Below are positions 16,001 to 26,071 of a stretch of 64,000 nt of DNA, one piece after another. Position numbers and translations under genes: made by a program. Location of the stretch: assembly GCA_025463305.1 (NCBI GenBank), contig JAOBWK010000063.1:1-64000 (forward strand), given 5' to 3'. Within the stretch, counting starts at the first letter, position 1; the number at the start of each line of letters is the position of its first letter. The stretch comes from Ilumatobacteraceae bacterium (GTDB lineage Bacteria > Actinomycetota > Acidimicrobiia > Acidimicrobiales > Ilumatobacteraceae). A model generated the notes under the pieces. It saw nothing but the letters and a program-made list of their open reading frames with translations. It was not told where the DNA came from and searched no databases.

Positions 16001-18510
16001 GTGGCTGCCTCGTCGACTCGGGGGAGGGTGATGGTCACGGTCAGCCCGCCGCCGGGTGTGTCGTCGAGCGTGAACGTCCCGGCCATCGCATCGACGAATC
16101 CTTGCGCAATCGAGAGCCCGAGACCGACACCATCGGTCGTGTGCTGATCGCCGAGCCGCTGGAACGGGGCGAGGACCTTGGTGCGCTCGGCCGCGGCGAT
16201 GCCCGGCCCGCGGTCGACGATGCGGAGGTGGACCGTGTCGCCGACCACTCCGCACTCGATGCGCACCGGGATCCCCGGTGGGCTGTGGCGGATCGCGTTG
16301 GCCACGACGTTGGCGACGCTGCGCTCGAGCAGCGTCGGGTCGCACAGCACGGCGGGTGTCGAACGTGGGATGCAGACCTCGACCGCATCGGGCGCGCTGT
16401 TGATGCTCTGCAGCGCCGCGCCCGCGATGTCGGCGAGCGTGGCGGGGTGCAGATCCACCGCGAGCGCGCCGATCTGCAGCCGGCTCGCGTCGAGCAGGTT
16501 GCCGACGAGGCGGTTCAGCCGATCGGTCTCCTCGTCCACCGTCAGCAGCGCCTCGGCCAGCTGCGCCGGCGTCCACGCCACCGACGTGTCGCGGAGGCCG
16601 GAGATCATCGCCTTGATCGACGCGAGCGGTGTGCGCAGATCGTGCGAGACGGCGCGGAGCAGGGCGGTGCGTACGGCGTCGATGTCGGCGAGCGCGGACG
16701 CCTCGCCTGCCTCGGCCGCGAGCCGGCGGTTGTCGATGGCGACGGCGAGCTGATCGGCGAGCACGCGCAGCAGGCGGAGATCGTCGTCGGACAGCGTGCG
16801 TCCGAACACGTGCAGTGTCGCGGAGGGGCCAGGCACCCCGACGACCGTCGAGAACAGGGTCAGCGACGCGGTCGGCCGACCGGTGGTGTCGCCGGCGGTG
16901 GCGACGGCGGAGGGGTCGTCGGGTCCGACGATGGCGACACCCGCGAGGTCGAAGGTGGCGCGCAGCTGGTCGACGAGCAGGGGGAGTGGGTTCTGGTCAG
17001 CGGCGAGCGTGGTGGCCGACCGGGCGAGCGCCTCGGCCTCGAGCCGCGCCCGCCGCGCCTCGACGGCCCGACGCGACGCGACGTCCACCAGCGACCCCAC
17101 CGCGACCGCCACCACCACGAACACCAGCAGCGAGATGGAGTTCTCGAACTCGGCGATGGTGAGGGTGTGGTACGGCTTGACGAAGTACCAGTTGACCAGC
17201 AGCGATGCCGCGATGGCGGCGACACCGGCGACGATGCGCCCGCCGATCGCGGCGATGAGCAGGACGAACGCGAGGGCGATGAGCAGCACGGTGGAGAGCG
17301 CGGCGTGGTCTCGGATCAGCACCGCCAACGCGGTCAGCAGCGGCAAGCCGGCGACGGTGAGCACCCATGCGGTCCACGTGCGGCGGCGGTCGATCACGGC
17401 CGGCGTGCGGTTGCGCGATGTGCGCGCCGCGTCGGCCGCCTCCGGGCTGGCGATCACGTGGATGTCGATGTCGCCGGCGAGGCGGGTGATGCGGGCCACG
17501 AACGATCCGTGGAGCACCTCGTGCCACCGGCTGCGACGGCTCGCTCCGAGCACGAGCTGGGTTGCCTTCTCGCGCCGCGCGAACGCAGCGAGCGCTTCGG
17601 CGGTGTCGTGGCCGACCACCTCGTGCACCGTGCCGCCCAGCTCGGTGACCAGCCGCCGTTGGGCCGACAGGGCCTCGGCGTCGCCGGCGGTCAGCCCGTC
17701 GTCGACGGCGACGTGCACGCCGACCAGCTCGCCGCTGACCCGGCCCGCCATCCGGGCCGCGCGCCGGATCAGCGCATCGCCGCCGGCGATGCCGGTGATG
17801 CCGACGACCACGCGCTCGCGCGTCTCCCACGTCGTGGCGATGCCGTGCGCATCGAGGTACCCCTGGAGCGACTCCTCGACCCGGTCCGCCAACCACAGCA
17901 GGGCGAGCTCGCGGAGCGCACCGAGGTTGCCGGGCCGGAAGTAGTTGGCGAGCGCCGCGTCGATCCGCTCGGCCTGGTAGATGTTGCCGTGGGCCATCCG
18001 CCGCCGGATCGCCTCCGGTGACATGTCGACCAGCTCGAGCTGATCGGCGCGGCGGACGATGTCGTCGGGCACGGTCTCACGCTGCACCGCCCCGGTGATC
18101 TGCGACACGACGTCGTTCAGTGATTCGAGGTGCTGGATGTTGAGCGTGCTGATGACGTCGATCCCCGCATCGAGCAACTGCTCGACATCCTGCCAACGCT
18201 TCTCGTTGGCGGAGCCCGGAGCGTTCGTGTGGGCGTACTCGTCGACCAGCACCACCGCGGGCTTCCTGGCGAGGACGGCGTCGATGTCCATCTCCTGGAT
18301 CGTCGTGCCCCGGTAGGCGACCTCCTTCGGCGGGATGATCTCGAGGTTGCGGATCTGCGCTGCGGTCTGGGCTCGGTTGTGGGTGACGACGATGCCGATG
18401 ACGACGTCGGTCCCACGCTCCGCGCGGCGAACGCCCTCGCCCAGCATCCGGTAGGTCTTCCCGACGCCGGGCGAGGCGCCCAGGTAGATCCGCAGCGAGC
18501 CGCGAGCCAT
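15997..18510 (-). CDS. kdpD: KdpD potassium/turgor sensor histidine kinase
   Basis: The 837-residue protein has a KdpD/Usp-like cytoplasmic N-domain with Walker A GASPGVGKT at residues 11-19 and DEYAHTNAPGS. Clustered membrane helices follow at about residues 370-480 (WVLTVAGLPLLTALAVLI, LLIALAFVLLIAAIGGRI). A GAF-like region, then the H-box AVSHDLRTPLASIKA (His623) and ATPase boxes (VVANAIRHS, DRGPGI, GVGLGLSIAQGF) complete it. It senses low potassium and phosphorylates KdpE. It starts 58 bases downstream of kdpC. All expected kinase motifs look intact. Confidence 0.95.
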   Translation of the reverse strand: MARGSLRIYLGASPGVGKTYRMLGEGVRRAERGTDVVIGIVVTHNRAQTAAQIRNLEIIPPKEVAYRGTTIQEMDIDAVLARKPAVVLVDEYAHTNAPGSANEKRWQDVEQLLDAGIDVISTLNIQHLESLNDVVSQITGAVQRETVPDDIVRRADQLELVDMSPEAIRRRMAHGNIYQAERIDAALANYFRPGNLGALRELALLWLADRVEESLQGYLDAHGIATTWETRERVVVGITGIAGGDALIRRAARMAGRVSGELVGVHVAVDDGLTAGDAEALSAQRRLVTELGGTVHEVVGHDTAEALAAFARREKATQLVLGASRRSRWHEVLHGSFVARITRLAGDIDIHVIASPEAADAARTSRNRTPAVIDRRRTWTAWVLTVAGLPLLTALAVLIRDHAALSTVLLIALAFVLLIAAIGGRIVAGVAAIAASLLVNWYFVKPYHTLTIAEFENSISLLVFVVVAVAVGSLVDVASRRAVEARRARLEAEALARSATTLAADQNPLPLLVDQLRATFDLAGVAIVGPDDPSAVATAGDTTGRPTASLTLFSTVVGVPGPSATLHVFGRTLSDDDLRLLRVLADQLAVAIDNRRLAAEAGEASALADIDAVRTALLRAVSHDLRTPLASIKAMISGLRDTSVAWTPAQLAEALLTVDEETDRLNRLVGNLLDASRLQIGALAVDLHPATLADIAGAALQSINSAPDAVEVCIPRSTPAVLCDPTLLERSVANVVANAIRHSPPGIPVRIECGVVGDTVHLRIVDRGPGIAAAERTKVLAPFQRLGDQHTTDGVGLGLSIAQGFVDAMAGTFTLDDTPGGGLTVTITLPRVDEAAT

Positions 18511-18568
18511 GTGGCTCAGAACCCGATCTCGGCCGACGTGTCGGCCGCCGCTGCCCAGCTCCGAACGG

Positions 18569-19153
18569 TCATGCGCTGAGCGCGTCGAGGGCGACGTTCA
18601 GCTCGAGCACGTTCACGCCGGGCTCGCCGAGCACCGCGAAGTCGCGGCCGTCGGTGTACTTGTCCACGAGCGTGTGGACCTGGGCCACCGTGAGGTTGCG
18701 CTCCTTGGCGACGCGAGCCTCCTGCAGCCGTGCGTTGGCGATCGAGATGTCGGGATCGAGGCCCGAGCCCGATGCGGTGACGGCGTCGACCGGTACGAGC
18801 GTGGTGTCGGACAACCCGTTCTCGGTGCGGTAGGCCTTGACCCGGTCGGCGACCGACGACAAGAAGTCGGGGTTGTTGGGGCCGAGGTTGGAGCCCGAGC
18901 TCTGTGAGCCGTCGTAGCCGGCCCCCGCCGCCGACGGGCGGGGGTGGAAGTACTTGGCGGCGGTGAACGTCTGGCCGATCAGCTCGCTGCCGACGACCTT
19001 GCCGTCGACCTTGATGAGCGAGCCGTTGGCCTTGTCCTTGAACGCGGTCTGGCCGATCGCGAGCGTGACCATCGGGTAGATGAGGCCGCAGATGACGGTG
19101 AAGATCACCAGGACGAGTGCGGCGGGCTTGAGTTGGCGGAGGAATGTTCTCAT
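18569..19153 (-). CDS. kdpC: KdpC, potassium-transporting ATPase C subunit
   Basis: The 194-residue protein has one N-terminal membrane helix (ALVLVIFTVICGLIYPMVTL). The periplasmic domain contains the family's IGQTFTAAKYFHPRPSAAG and SGSGLDPDISIANARLQEAR motifs. KdpC stabilises the KdpFABC complex and helps couple ATP hydrolysis to transport. The start lies two bases after the kdpB stop, so the genes are cotranscribed. Confidence 0.95.
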   Translation of the reverse strand: MRTFLRQLKPAALVLVIFTVICGLIYPMVTLAIGQTAFKDKANGSLIKVDGKVVGSELIGQTFTAAKYFHPRPSAAGAGYDGSQSSGSNLGPNNPDFLSSVADRVKAYRTENGLSDTTLVPVDAVTASGSGLDPDISIANARLQEARVAKERNLTVAQVHTLVDKYTDGRDFAVLGEPGVNVLELNVALDALSA

Positions 19154-19155
19154 GG

Positions 19156-21285
19156 TTACTTGAGTCCTAGGGCTGTGACGATGATGTCGATGAGCTTGAT
19201 GCCGATGAACGGCACGACGATGCCGCCGGCGCCGTAGATGAGCAGGTTGCGCTTGAGCACGGCGCCGGCGCTCTCGGCCCGGAACTTCACGCCGCGGAGG
19301 GCGAGAGGTACGAGGGCGATGATGATGATCGCGTTGAAGATGACGGCGGACAGGATGGCCGAGCGTGGGCTGGAGAGCCCCATGATGTTCAGCTTGTCGA
19401 GCACCGGGAGCACGCCGGAGAACATCGCCGGGATGATCGCGAAGTACTTGGCGACGTCGTTGGCGATCGAGAACGTCGTCAGCGATCCACGGGTCATCAG
19501 CAGCTGCTTGCCGACCTCGACGATCTCGATCAGCTTGGTGGGGTTGCTGTCGAGGTCGACCATGTTGCCGGCCTCCTTCGCAGCCTGCGTGCCGGTGTTC
19601 ATCGCGACGCCGACATCGGCCTGGGCGAGTGCGGGGGCGTCGTTGGTACCGTCACCGGTCATCGCGACGAGGTTGCCGCCGCCCTGCTCGCGCTTGATCA
19701 GCGCCATCTTGTCCTCGGGCGTGGCCTCGGCCAGGAACCCGTCGACGCCCGCTTCCTCGGCGATGGCCGCAGCGGTCAGCGGGTTGTCGCCGGTGATCAT
19801 GATCGTGCGGATGCCCATGGCCCGGAGCTGGTCGAAGCGCTCGCTCATGCCGGGCTTGACGGTGTCCTTGAGGCGGATCACGCCGAGGACCCGCCACGTG
19901 TTCGAGCCAGCGGCCTTGTCGATCACCACGAGCGGCGTGGCGCCGTCCTTGGAGACGCTCTCCACGATCGGCAGCAGCTCGAGCGGAGCCGGTGTGCCGG
20001 CCGCCTCGACGAAGCGGCGGACCGAGTCGGCGGCGCCCTTGCGGACGCTGCGACCGTCGCCCAGGTCCATGCCCGACATACGGGTCTGGGCCGTGAAGGG
20101 GACGAGCTCGGCACTGGGATCGTCGAGCGGTTCCAGCCCGAACCGCTCGACGGCCAGCGTCACGATCGAGCGCCCTTCGGGCGTCTCGTCGGCGAGTGAC
20201 GACATGAGTGCACCTTCCGCGACCTCGGCCTCGGTCACGTCGTGCACGGGGAGGAACTCGGCGGCCTGGCGTGAGCCGTACGTGATGGTGCCGGTCTTGT
20301 CGAGCAGCAGCGTGGTGCAGTCACCGGCAGCCTCGACAGCTCGACCGGACATCGCCAGCACGTTGCGCTGCACGAGCCGGTCCATGCCGGCGATGCCGAT
20401 CGAGGACAACAACCCACCGATGGTCGTGGGGATCAGGCAGACCAGCAGGGCGATGAGCACGACGATGGACTGCTCGGCACCGGAGTAGATGGCGAACGGT
20501 TGCAGCGTCGCCACGGCGAGCAGGAAGATGATGGTCAGGCCAGCGAGCAGGATCGACAGCGCGATCTCGTTCGGCGTCTTCTGCCGGTTGGCACCCTCGA
20601 CGAGGGCGATCATCCGGTCGAGGAAGGTCTCACCCGGCTTGGCGGTGATCTTGACGACGATCTCGTCGCTCAAGACTCGGGTGCCGCCGGTGACCGCTGA
20701 ACGATCACCGCCGGATTCGCGGATGACCGGTGCCGACTCGCCGGTGATGGCCGACTCGTCGACGGTGGCGATGCCCTCGACGATGTCACCGTCGCCGGGG
20801 ATCACCTCGCCGGCGGTCACGACGCAGAGGTCGTTGACCAGGAGGAGGGCGGAGGAGCGCTCCTCGATGGTGCCGTCGGGCAGGCGAACCCGAGCCGTGG
20901 TGTCGGCCCGGGTCTTGCGCAGCGCAGCGGCCTGCGCCTTGCCGCGGCCCTCGGCCATCGCCTCGGCGAAGTTGGCGAAGAGCACCGTGAACCACAGCCA
21001 CGCAGCCACCAGGCCGGTGAACGCGTTCTGCTGGCCGCTGCTGCTGGCGTAGTCGCGGATGAAGAGCAGCGTGGTGAGCACCGAGCCGACCTCCACGATG
21101 AACATGACCGGGTTGCGCACCATGGTCTTCGGGTTCAGCTTCTTGACGGAGTCCCAGCTCGCTGTCTTCAGGATCGCCGGATCGAAGATCGAGGTCGACT
21201 CCTTGGTGCGCACCTTCGGTGCACGCTGCCCGTCCGGTTGCGGGGCTTCCGGCTCGGGGGTTGGGGTGGTGAGTGTTGCAGTCAT
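19156..21285 (-). CDS. kdpB: KdpB, P-type ATPase catalytic subunit
   Basis: The 709-residue P-type ATPase has the phosphorylation motif [10 protein letters not shown] (Asp329), [15 protein letters not shown] in the actuator domain, [20 protein letters not shown] in the hinge and several membrane helices. It hydrolyses ATP to drive potassium through KdpA. The start at 21285 is preferred to the longer frame up to 21480, because the family's N-terminus begins there and the extension overlaps the kdpA coding region. It lies 22 bases after kdpA. Confidence 0.95.
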   Translation of the reverse strand: MTATLTTPTPEPEAPQPDGQRAPKVRTKESTSIFDPAILKTASWDSVKKLNPKTMVRNPVMFIVEVGSVLTTLLFIRDYASSSGQQNAFTGLVAAWLWFTVLFANFAEAMAEGRGKAQAAALRKTRADTTARVRLPDGTIEERSSALLLVNDLCVVTAGEVIPGDGDIVEGIATVDESAITGESAPVIRESGGDRSAVTGGTRVLSDEIVVKITAKPGETFLDRMIALVEGANRQKTPNEIALSILLAGLTIIFLLAVATLQPFAIYSGAEQSIVVLIALLVCLIPTTIGGLLSSIGIAGMDRLVQRNVLAMSGRAVEAAGDCTTLLLDKTGTITYGSRQAAEFLPVHDVTEAEVAEGALMSSLADETPEGRSIVTLAVERFGLEPLDDPSAELVPFTAQTRMSGMDLGDGRSVRKGAADSVRRFVEAAGTPAPLELLPIVESVSKDGATPLVVIDKAAGSNTWRVLGVIRLKDTVKPGMSERFDQLRAMGIRTIMITGDNPLTAAAIAEEAGVDGFLAEATPEDKMALIKREQGGGNLVAMTGDGTNDAPALAQADVGVAMNTGTQAAKEAGNMVDLDSNPTKLIEIVEVGKQLLMTRGSLTTFSIANDVAKYFAIIPAMFSGVLPVLDKLNIMGLSSPRSAILSAVIFNAIIIIALVPLALRGVKFRAESAGAVLKRNLLIYGAGGIVVPFIGIKLIDIIVTALGLK

Positions 21286-21307
21286 GATGTCTGTCGCCTC
21301 TTCTGGC

Positions 21308-23044
21308 TCAGTGCGTGAGGTGTTCGAGGATGGGCCCGAGCGCGAGCGCCGGGAAGAACGTGAGTCCGGCCACGATGGCGATGACGCCGGCCACGAGGAC
21401 TCCGAAGAGCGCCGTGTGGGTCGGGAACGTGCCGCTCGTCGCGGGCACCTTCGGTTTGCCGGCCAGCGAACCGGCCACACCGAGCGCTGGGATGATCAGG
21501 AAGAACCGTCCGATCAACATTGCAACGCCTTGGGTGCTGGTGTACCACTGGGTGCTGGTGTTCTGGTAGGCGAAGGCCGAGCCGTTGTTGTTGGCCGCCG
21601 ACGCGTAGTTGTAGAGCACCTCCGACAGGCCGTGAGTGCCCGCTTGGTAGGTGTTCGCGCTCTTCAGCATCACCGCCGCAGCGGCGAACACCAGCAGGGC
21701 GATCGGCATCGCGAGGATGAAGAGCGTCACGAGCTTCATCTCCGCGGCTTGGATCTTCTTGCCGAGGTACTCCGGCGTGCGGCCCACCATCAGCCCGGCG
21801 ATGAACACCGCCAGGAGGGCGTAGTGCAGCACGCCCATCAAGCCGACACCGACGCCACCCGGCGTGATCTCGCCGAGCATCATGTGGATCATCGGCGACG
21901 CACCGCCGAGCGGCGTGAACGAGTCGTGCATGCAGTTCACCGATCCGTTCGACGTGCCCGTCGTCGAACCGGCCCACAAGCCGCAGGCCGAAGTGCCGAA
22001 GCGGATCTCCTTGCCTTCCATGTTGCCGCCGGATTGCGTGGTCGACAGCGATTGGTCGACGCCGATGGCAGTCAGCTTCGGGTTGCCGTTCTGCTCGGCG
22101 AACATCGAGAACCCGGCGAAGACCAGCAGCAGCCCGGCCATCACCGCCAGCAGCACCCGTGCTTGCCGTTTGTCATTGACCATCTTGCCGAACATGACCA
22201 CGAAGGCGAACGGGATCAACGTGATCGCGTAGAGCTCGAGCATGTCGGTCCATCCGTTGGGGTTCTCGAACGGATGCGCCGAGTTGGCGTTGTAGAACCC
22301 GCCGCCGTTGGTGCCGAGCTGCTTGATGGCCTCTTGCGAGGCCACCGGGCCGCCGGGGATCAACTGGGTCGCAGGTGTTCCGGCGGTTGCCGTGCTCTGG
22401 TCGACCGCGACCGCAACGGTGTTGCCCTTCACGTTCTGGATGACGCCCTGCGACATCAAGACGATGGCGAAGACCATCGACATCGGGAGCAGGATGCGGG
22501 TCGTGGTGCGGACCAGGTCGACCCAGAAGTTGCCGACGTGGCGGGTGCGAGACCGGACGATGCCGCGGATCATCGCGACGGCGATCACCATGCCGGCTGC
22601 CGCCGACACGAAGTTCTGCACCGTGAGCCCGAGCATCTGGGTGAGGTGGCTCATCGCCACCTCGCCCGAGTACCACTGCCAGTTCGTGTTCGTCACGAAG
22701 CTGACGGCGACGTTCCAGGCGCCCCAGGGGGTCACCGCGGTCCGGTTGGTCGGGTTGAAGGGGAGCGAGCCCTGGAGGCGCTGGATCGCGTACACCACCA
22801 GCAGCGACACGAGGCTGAACGCGAGCAGCGACATCGCGTACACGTTCCAGCGCTGCTCGCGCTTGGAGTCGATCCCGCAGACCTTGTAGATCGCCCGTTC
22901 GATCGGGTCGAAGAACCGGTCGCCGGGGGCCTTGCCGTCCTTGCGGTGGCCGTACACGTCGGCGAAGTACCGGCCGAGCGGCGGCACCGTCACCAGGAGC
23001 AGGATGACGAGGATCGCGAACTGGAGGAAGTTCTGCCAACTCAT
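21308..23044 (-). CDS. kdpA: KdpA, potassium-binding channel-like subunit
   Basis: The 578-residue polytopic protein has the KdpA selectivity-filter-type loops ([46 protein letters not shown]) and a [21 protein letters not shown] segment. Its length is normal for the family. It forms the ion pathway of KdpFABC in the plasma membrane. Its ATG overlaps the kdpF stop codon (TGATG). Confidence 0.95.
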   Translation of the reverse strand: MSWQNFLQFAILVILLLVTVPPLGRYFADVYGHRKDGKAPGDRFFDPIERAIYKVCGIDSKREQRWNVYAMSLLAFSLVSLLVVYAIQRLQGSLPFNPTNRTAVTPWGAWNVAVSFVTNTNWQWYSGEVAMSHLTQMLGLTVQNFVSAAAGMVIAVAMIRGIVRSRTRHVGNFWVDLVRTTTRILLPMSMVFAIVLMSQGVIQNVKGNTVAVAVDQSTATAGTPATQLIPGGPVASQEAIKQLGTNGGGFYNANSAHPFENPNGWTDMLELYAITLIPFAFVVMFGKMVNDKRQARVLLAVMAGLLLVFAGFSMFAEQNGNPKLTAIGVDQSLSTTQSGGNMEGKEIRFGTSACGLWAGSTTGTSNGSVNCMHDSFTPLGGASPMIHMMLGEITPGGVGVGLMGVLHYALLAVFIAGLMVGRTPEYLGKKIQAAEMKLVTLFILAMPIALLVFAAAAVMLKSANTYQAGTHGLSEVLYNYASAANNNGSAFAYQNTSTQWYTSTQGVAMLIGRFFLIIPALGVAGSLAGKPKVPATSGTFPTHTALFGVLVAGVIAIVAGLTFFPALALGPILEHLTH

Positions 23045-23148
23045 CAGAACCGCTCCGGAAAGATCAGGACGATCAGGAGGTACAGGACCCCCAGGGTGGC
23101 GAGCCCGAGGGCCACCCAGTTGTCGATGGAGTTCGTCGCGGAGATCAC
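23044..23148 (-). CDS. kdpF: KdpF, small stabilising subunit
   Basis: This 34-residue single-helix peptide starts at GTG 23148. It contains [20 protein letters not shown] and ends IFPERF. KdpF stabilises the KdpABC complex in the membrane. The -P-E-R-F ending and the position directly before kdpA with overlapping codons are typical. The gene is too short for normal ORF calling. Confidence 0.88.
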   Translation of the reverse strand: MISATNSIDNWVALGLATLGVLYLLIVLIFPERF

Positions 23149-23342
23149 GCGGTCACCTCTGTGTTGTCGGTTGGGTTCTTGGCAGTTGATGTGGCGCTCA
23201 TCCCGGCTGCGGCGAGGTCTGCCTCGGCATCACCGGGACCGAAGTCGTCGGGGCCGATGATCCGGTCGCACCAGTTCACGTACGCCACGCAGATGCCGAA
23301 GAACACCAGGGTGGCGAGAACAAAGATTGCGTCGCCCATCAC
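23145..23342 (-). CDS. Small one-helix membrane protein heading the kdp operon
   Basis: The 65-residue protein has one hydrophobic segment ([19 protein letters not shown]) followed by an acidic and then polar tail. Its stop overlaps the GTG of kdpF, so it is the first gene of the kdp operon. Short proteins of this type precede kdpF in other actinobacteria; their function is not established to my knowledge. A role in Kdp assembly or sensing is only inference. ATGs at 23342 and 23339 are both possible starts. Confidence 0.75.
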   Translation of the reverse strand: MMGDAIFVLATLVFFGICVAYVNWCDRIIGPDDFGPGDAEADLAAAGMSATSTAKNPTDNTEVTA

Positions 23343-23375
23343 TGCACCGTCTTTCCATTGTTGGTCACGACGATC

Positions 23376-23447
23376 GTTGTACGCCTGTCCGATGCCCTCT
23401 GAACGGGTGATTCACGGGTTCTTCACCGCGCGCGGGACCTTCTTCAC
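23376..23447 (-). promoter_or_regulatory. Candidate kdp promoter with phased TTCAC repeats (possible KdpE site)
   Basis: On the reverse strand a TTCAGA-like -35 (23398-23403) and a TACAAC -10 (23376-23381) are 16 bases apart, just upstream of the kdp operon. Further upstream the + strand shows TTCAC at 23411, 23422 and 23443, spaced 11 and 21 bases. Such helically phased direct repeats next to a -35 are the usual layout for OmpR/PhoB-type activators. KdpE binding is inferred. The rest of 23343-23605 shows no gene. Confidence 0.35.
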
Positions 23448-23605
23448 ATCGCCTTTATGGTCCTTGCTCTCACCGCGCTCTCACCCGGCTCTTTCCCGGC
23501 GGGCACTGCAAACCGAACCGGTCGGAATGGATCGGGAATCGCACGGGTTGACGGCGGCGGCCACAACCACGGCCCGAGTCATCCACGACCCCCCGGAGCA
23601 AACCC

Positions 23606-23989
23606 ATGAGCTACCCCGATTCCGCCCTCGACCTGCTGCAGGCGCCGGGCACCGCGATCCTCAGCACCGTGACCCCGAGCGGACAGATCCAGTCCACCGC
23701 GCTCTGGTACCTCCTCGACGACGGCGTCTTGAAGATCTCACTCGCCGGCTCGCGCAAGAAGCTCCGCAACCTGCAGGAAGACCCGTCCCTCACGTTCTTC
23801 GTGCTCGATCCGGCGAACCCGTTCCACTTCGTCGAGATCCGCGGCACAGCCTCGATCACGCCCGACCCGGACTACAGCTTCCGCGACAAGGTCGGGGTGC
23901 AGTACTCGACCGACGTCTCGACCTTCGATCAGCCTGGCGAGGCGCGCTTCGTCGTCACCGTCGAGCCGACGACGGTCAACGCCCAGTAG
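23606..23989 (+). CDS. PPOX-class F420-dependent oxidoreductase-like protein
   Basis: The 127-residue split beta-barrel protein has GTAILSTVTPSGQIQSTALW near the N-terminus, GSRKKLRNLQEDP in the middle and FVEIRGTASITPD. These features belong to the pyridoxamine-phosphate-oxidase-like F420/FMN-binding family. Members reduce or oxidise small substrates with F420, FMN or heme cofactors; the substrate here is unknown. It is divergent from the kdp operon and faces the IpdF-like gene with a 24-base gap. Confidence 0.85.
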   Translation: MSYPDSALDLLQAPGTAILSTVTPSGQIQSTALWYLLDDGVLKISLAGSRKKLRNLQEDPSLTFFVLDPANPFHFVEIRGTASITPDPDYSFRDKVGVQYSTDVSTFDQPGEARFVVTVEPTTVNAQ

Positions 23990-24013
23990 CCGACGCTGCG
24001 ACGGTGGGGTCGG

Positions 24014-24802
24014 TCAGGGGTGCTGTGAGCTGACCGACACCACTTCGCCGGTCATGTAGCTGCTGTAGTCGCTGGCGAGGAACACCATCACGTTGGCGAC
24101 CTCCCACGGCTCGGCGTAGCGGCCGAACGCCTCGCGCTGGGTCAGCTCGTCGAGCAGCTCGTCGCTGGTCACCTTGGCCAGGAACGGGTGCATCGCGATG
24201 CTGGGCGCGACGGCGTTCACGCGCACGCCACGCTTGCCGGCCTCGATGGCCGCGCAGCGGGTGAGCGCCATCACCCCGGCCTTGGCCGCGGCGTAGTGGG
24301 CCTGGCCCTCCTGGGCCCGCCAGCCGAGCACCGAGGCGTTGTTGACGATGACGCCGCTGCCGCGCTCGTACATGTGCTGCAATCCGGCGCGCATGCAGCG
24401 GAACGTGCCGTTCAGCGTGACGTCGAGGACGAGACCCCACTGGTCGTCGGTCATCTCGTGGAGCTCCACCGTGCCACCGAGCCCGGCGTTGTTGATCAGC
24501 ACGTCGATGCCGCCATCGCGGTCACCAGCACGGTTCTTGCCGGCGAACGCCTCGGTGGCACCGGCGATCAGCGCGCGCACGGAGTCCTCGTCGGTCACGT
24601 CGCACGGGATCCCGGGCACGCCGAGCTCGGCTGCCGATTCGCCGCAGCGACGCTCGTGCTTGTCGCTGATGACGACGGTGGCGCCCTCCTCGACGCAGCG
24701 CTTGGCGGTGGCGAAGCCGATGCCGGTGCCGGCGGCGGCCGTGATCAACACGTTCTTGCCGGCGAGCAGGCTATGGCCGGGGACGTATGCGGGAGCGGTC
24801 AT
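24014..24802 (-). CDS. ipdF: IpdF-like short-chain dehydrogenase (steroid CD-ring degradation)
   Basis: The 262-residue SDR has GHSLLAGKNVLITAAAGTGI as an unusual glycine-rich cofactor loop. It also has the NNAG motif, NNASVLGWRAQEGQ with the catalytic Ser, the HYAAAKAGVM Tyr/Lys pair, and a C-terminus ending SVSSQHP. These features match mycobacterial Rv3559c (IpdF), which oxidises the 5-hydroxy group of the HIP-CoA side product during sterol C/D-ring breakdown. It is cotranscribed with the FadE30-like gene upstream (29-base gap), the same pairing as Rv3559c-Rv3560c. Homology judged from memory. Confidence 0.82.
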   Translation of the reverse strand: MTAPAYVPGHSLLAGKNVLITAAAGTGIGFATAKRCVEEGATVVISDKHERRCGESAAELGVPGIPCDVTDEDSVRALIAGATEAFAGKNRAGDRDGGIDVLINNAGLGGTVELHEMTDDQWGLVLDVTLNGTFRCMRAGLQHMYERGSGVIVNNASVLGWRAQEGQAHYAAAKAGVMALTRCAAIEAGKRGVRVNAVAPSIAMHPFLAKVTSDELLDELTQREAFGRYAEPWEVANVMVFLASDYSSYMTGEVVSVSSQHP

Positions 24803-24831
24803 GGGAGGCCTTCGATCGGTTCGGGAGAGCG

Positions 24832-26064
24832 TCACTTCGTCGTGGACTGGAGTTGCGGTTCTTTGGGCAGGCCGAGCACGCGCTCGCCGAGCACGTTGCG
24901 CTGGATCTCGTTGCTGCCGCCGTAGATGGTGTCGCTGCGGGTGAACAGGAACAGCTTCTGCTCGAGGGTCAGCTCCTCGTCGGGGTCCGGGACATGGGCG
25001 AGCCCGCTCGCGCCCTGGAGGTCGATCATCAGCTCGCCGAGGTCGCGGTGCCAGGTGCCCCAGAACAGCTTGCCGATGCTGGCCTCCGGCCCGGGAACGC
25101 CGGCGCCCATCGAGCGGAGCGCGTTCCAGCGCATCAGCTGCAGCCCGGTGTGGGCCCGCACCAGGCGCTGGCGGACGACGGGATCGCCGGCGAGCCCCTG
25201 CGCGCGGGCGATGTCGATGGTGGTCTCGAGCTCGCGCTCGAACCCGACCTGCTGGGCGAGCGTGGAGATGCCGCGCTCGAAGCCGAGCAGGCCCATCGCC
25301 ACGCCCCAGCCGGCTCCGGGATCGCCGATGATCATGTCGGCCGGCGTGCGCGCGTCGGTGAAGAACGTCTCGTTGAACTCGCCGCCGCCGGTGATCTGGC
25401 GGATGATGCGGGTCTCGACGCCGGGTTGGTCCATCGGCACGAGCAGGAACGACAGGCCCTTGTGGCGGCTCGATCCGGCCTCGGTGCGGGCGACCACGAA
25501 GCACCAGTGGCTGACGTGAGCGAGCGAGGTCCACACCTTCTGCCCGTTGACGACCCACTCGTCACCATCCAGCGCCGCGCGGGTCTTGACGTTGGCGAGG
25601 TCGCTGCCGGCATCGGGTTCGCTGTAGCCCTGGCACCAACGGACGGTGCCGTCGAGGATGCCGGGCAGGAACCGGTCGCACTGGTCGCGCGTGCCGTACT
25701 CGATCAGCGTCGGGGCGAGCAGGTTCTCGCCCATGTGGTTGACACGGGCGGGCGCCTGGGCGCGGGTGTACTCCTCGGCCCAGATGATCTGCTGAGCCAC
25801 CGACGCGCCACGGCCGCCGTGCGATGTCGGCCAGCCGATGCCGATCCAACCGGACCGGCCGAGCTCCTGCTCCCACGCGACGCGGATGTCGAAGCCGATC
25901 TCCTCGTCGCCGGGGCCGCCGCGTCCCTTGAGCGATGCGTAGTCGCCGACGACGTGCTCGGCCAGCCACTGCTGGACGTGCGCACGGAACTCGTCGTCGG
26001 CCATCCCGGCCAAGGATCCGACCGGGGACCCGGCAGGGTCGACGGCGGGCGCGGCAGCGGTCAT
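24832..26064 (-). CDS. fadE30: FadE30-like acyl-CoA dehydrogenase
   Basis: The 410-residue ACAD has FRAHVQQWLAEHVVGDYASL, KGRGGPGDEE, VNHMGENLLAPTLIEYGT, WCQGYSEPDAGSDLANVKT, GQKVWTSLAHVSHWCFV and TIYGGSNEIQRNVLGERVLG. The VNH(M/F)GE and SLAH segments are characteristic of mycobacterial FadE30, which dehydrogenates HIP-type CoA esters from sterol rings C and D. A shorter start at Met21 (26004) would match the mycobacterial N-terminus better. It lies between an SDR gene upstream (7-base gap) and the ipdF-like gene downstream, forming a three-gene operon. Confidence 0.82.
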   Translation of the reverse strand: MTAAAPAVDPAGSPVGSLAGMADDEFRAHVQQWLAEHVVGDYASLKGRGGPGDEEIGFDIRVAWEQELGRSGWIGIGWPTSHGGRGASVAQQIIWAEEYTRAQAPARVNHMGENLLAPTLIEYGTRDQCDRFLPGILDGTVRWCQGYSEPDAGSDLANVKTRAALDGDEWVVNGQKVWTSLAHVSHWCFVVARTEAGSSRHKGLSFLLVPMDQPGVETRIIRQITGGGEFNETFFTDARTPADMIIGDPGAGWGVAMGLLGFERGISTLAQQVGFERELETTIDIARAQGLAGDPVVRQRLVRAHTGLQLMRWNALRSMGAGVPGPEASIGKLFWGTWHRDLGELMIDLQGASGLAHVPDPDEELTLEQKLFLFTRSDTIYGGSNEIQRNVLGERVLGLPKEPQLQSTTK

Positions 26065-26071
26065 CGGCCGC

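Noticed and set aside
16102..18021. A 639-codon forward open frame
   Set aside because: It is antisense to kdpD, whose kinase and Walker motifs are clear. The frame is composition-driven.
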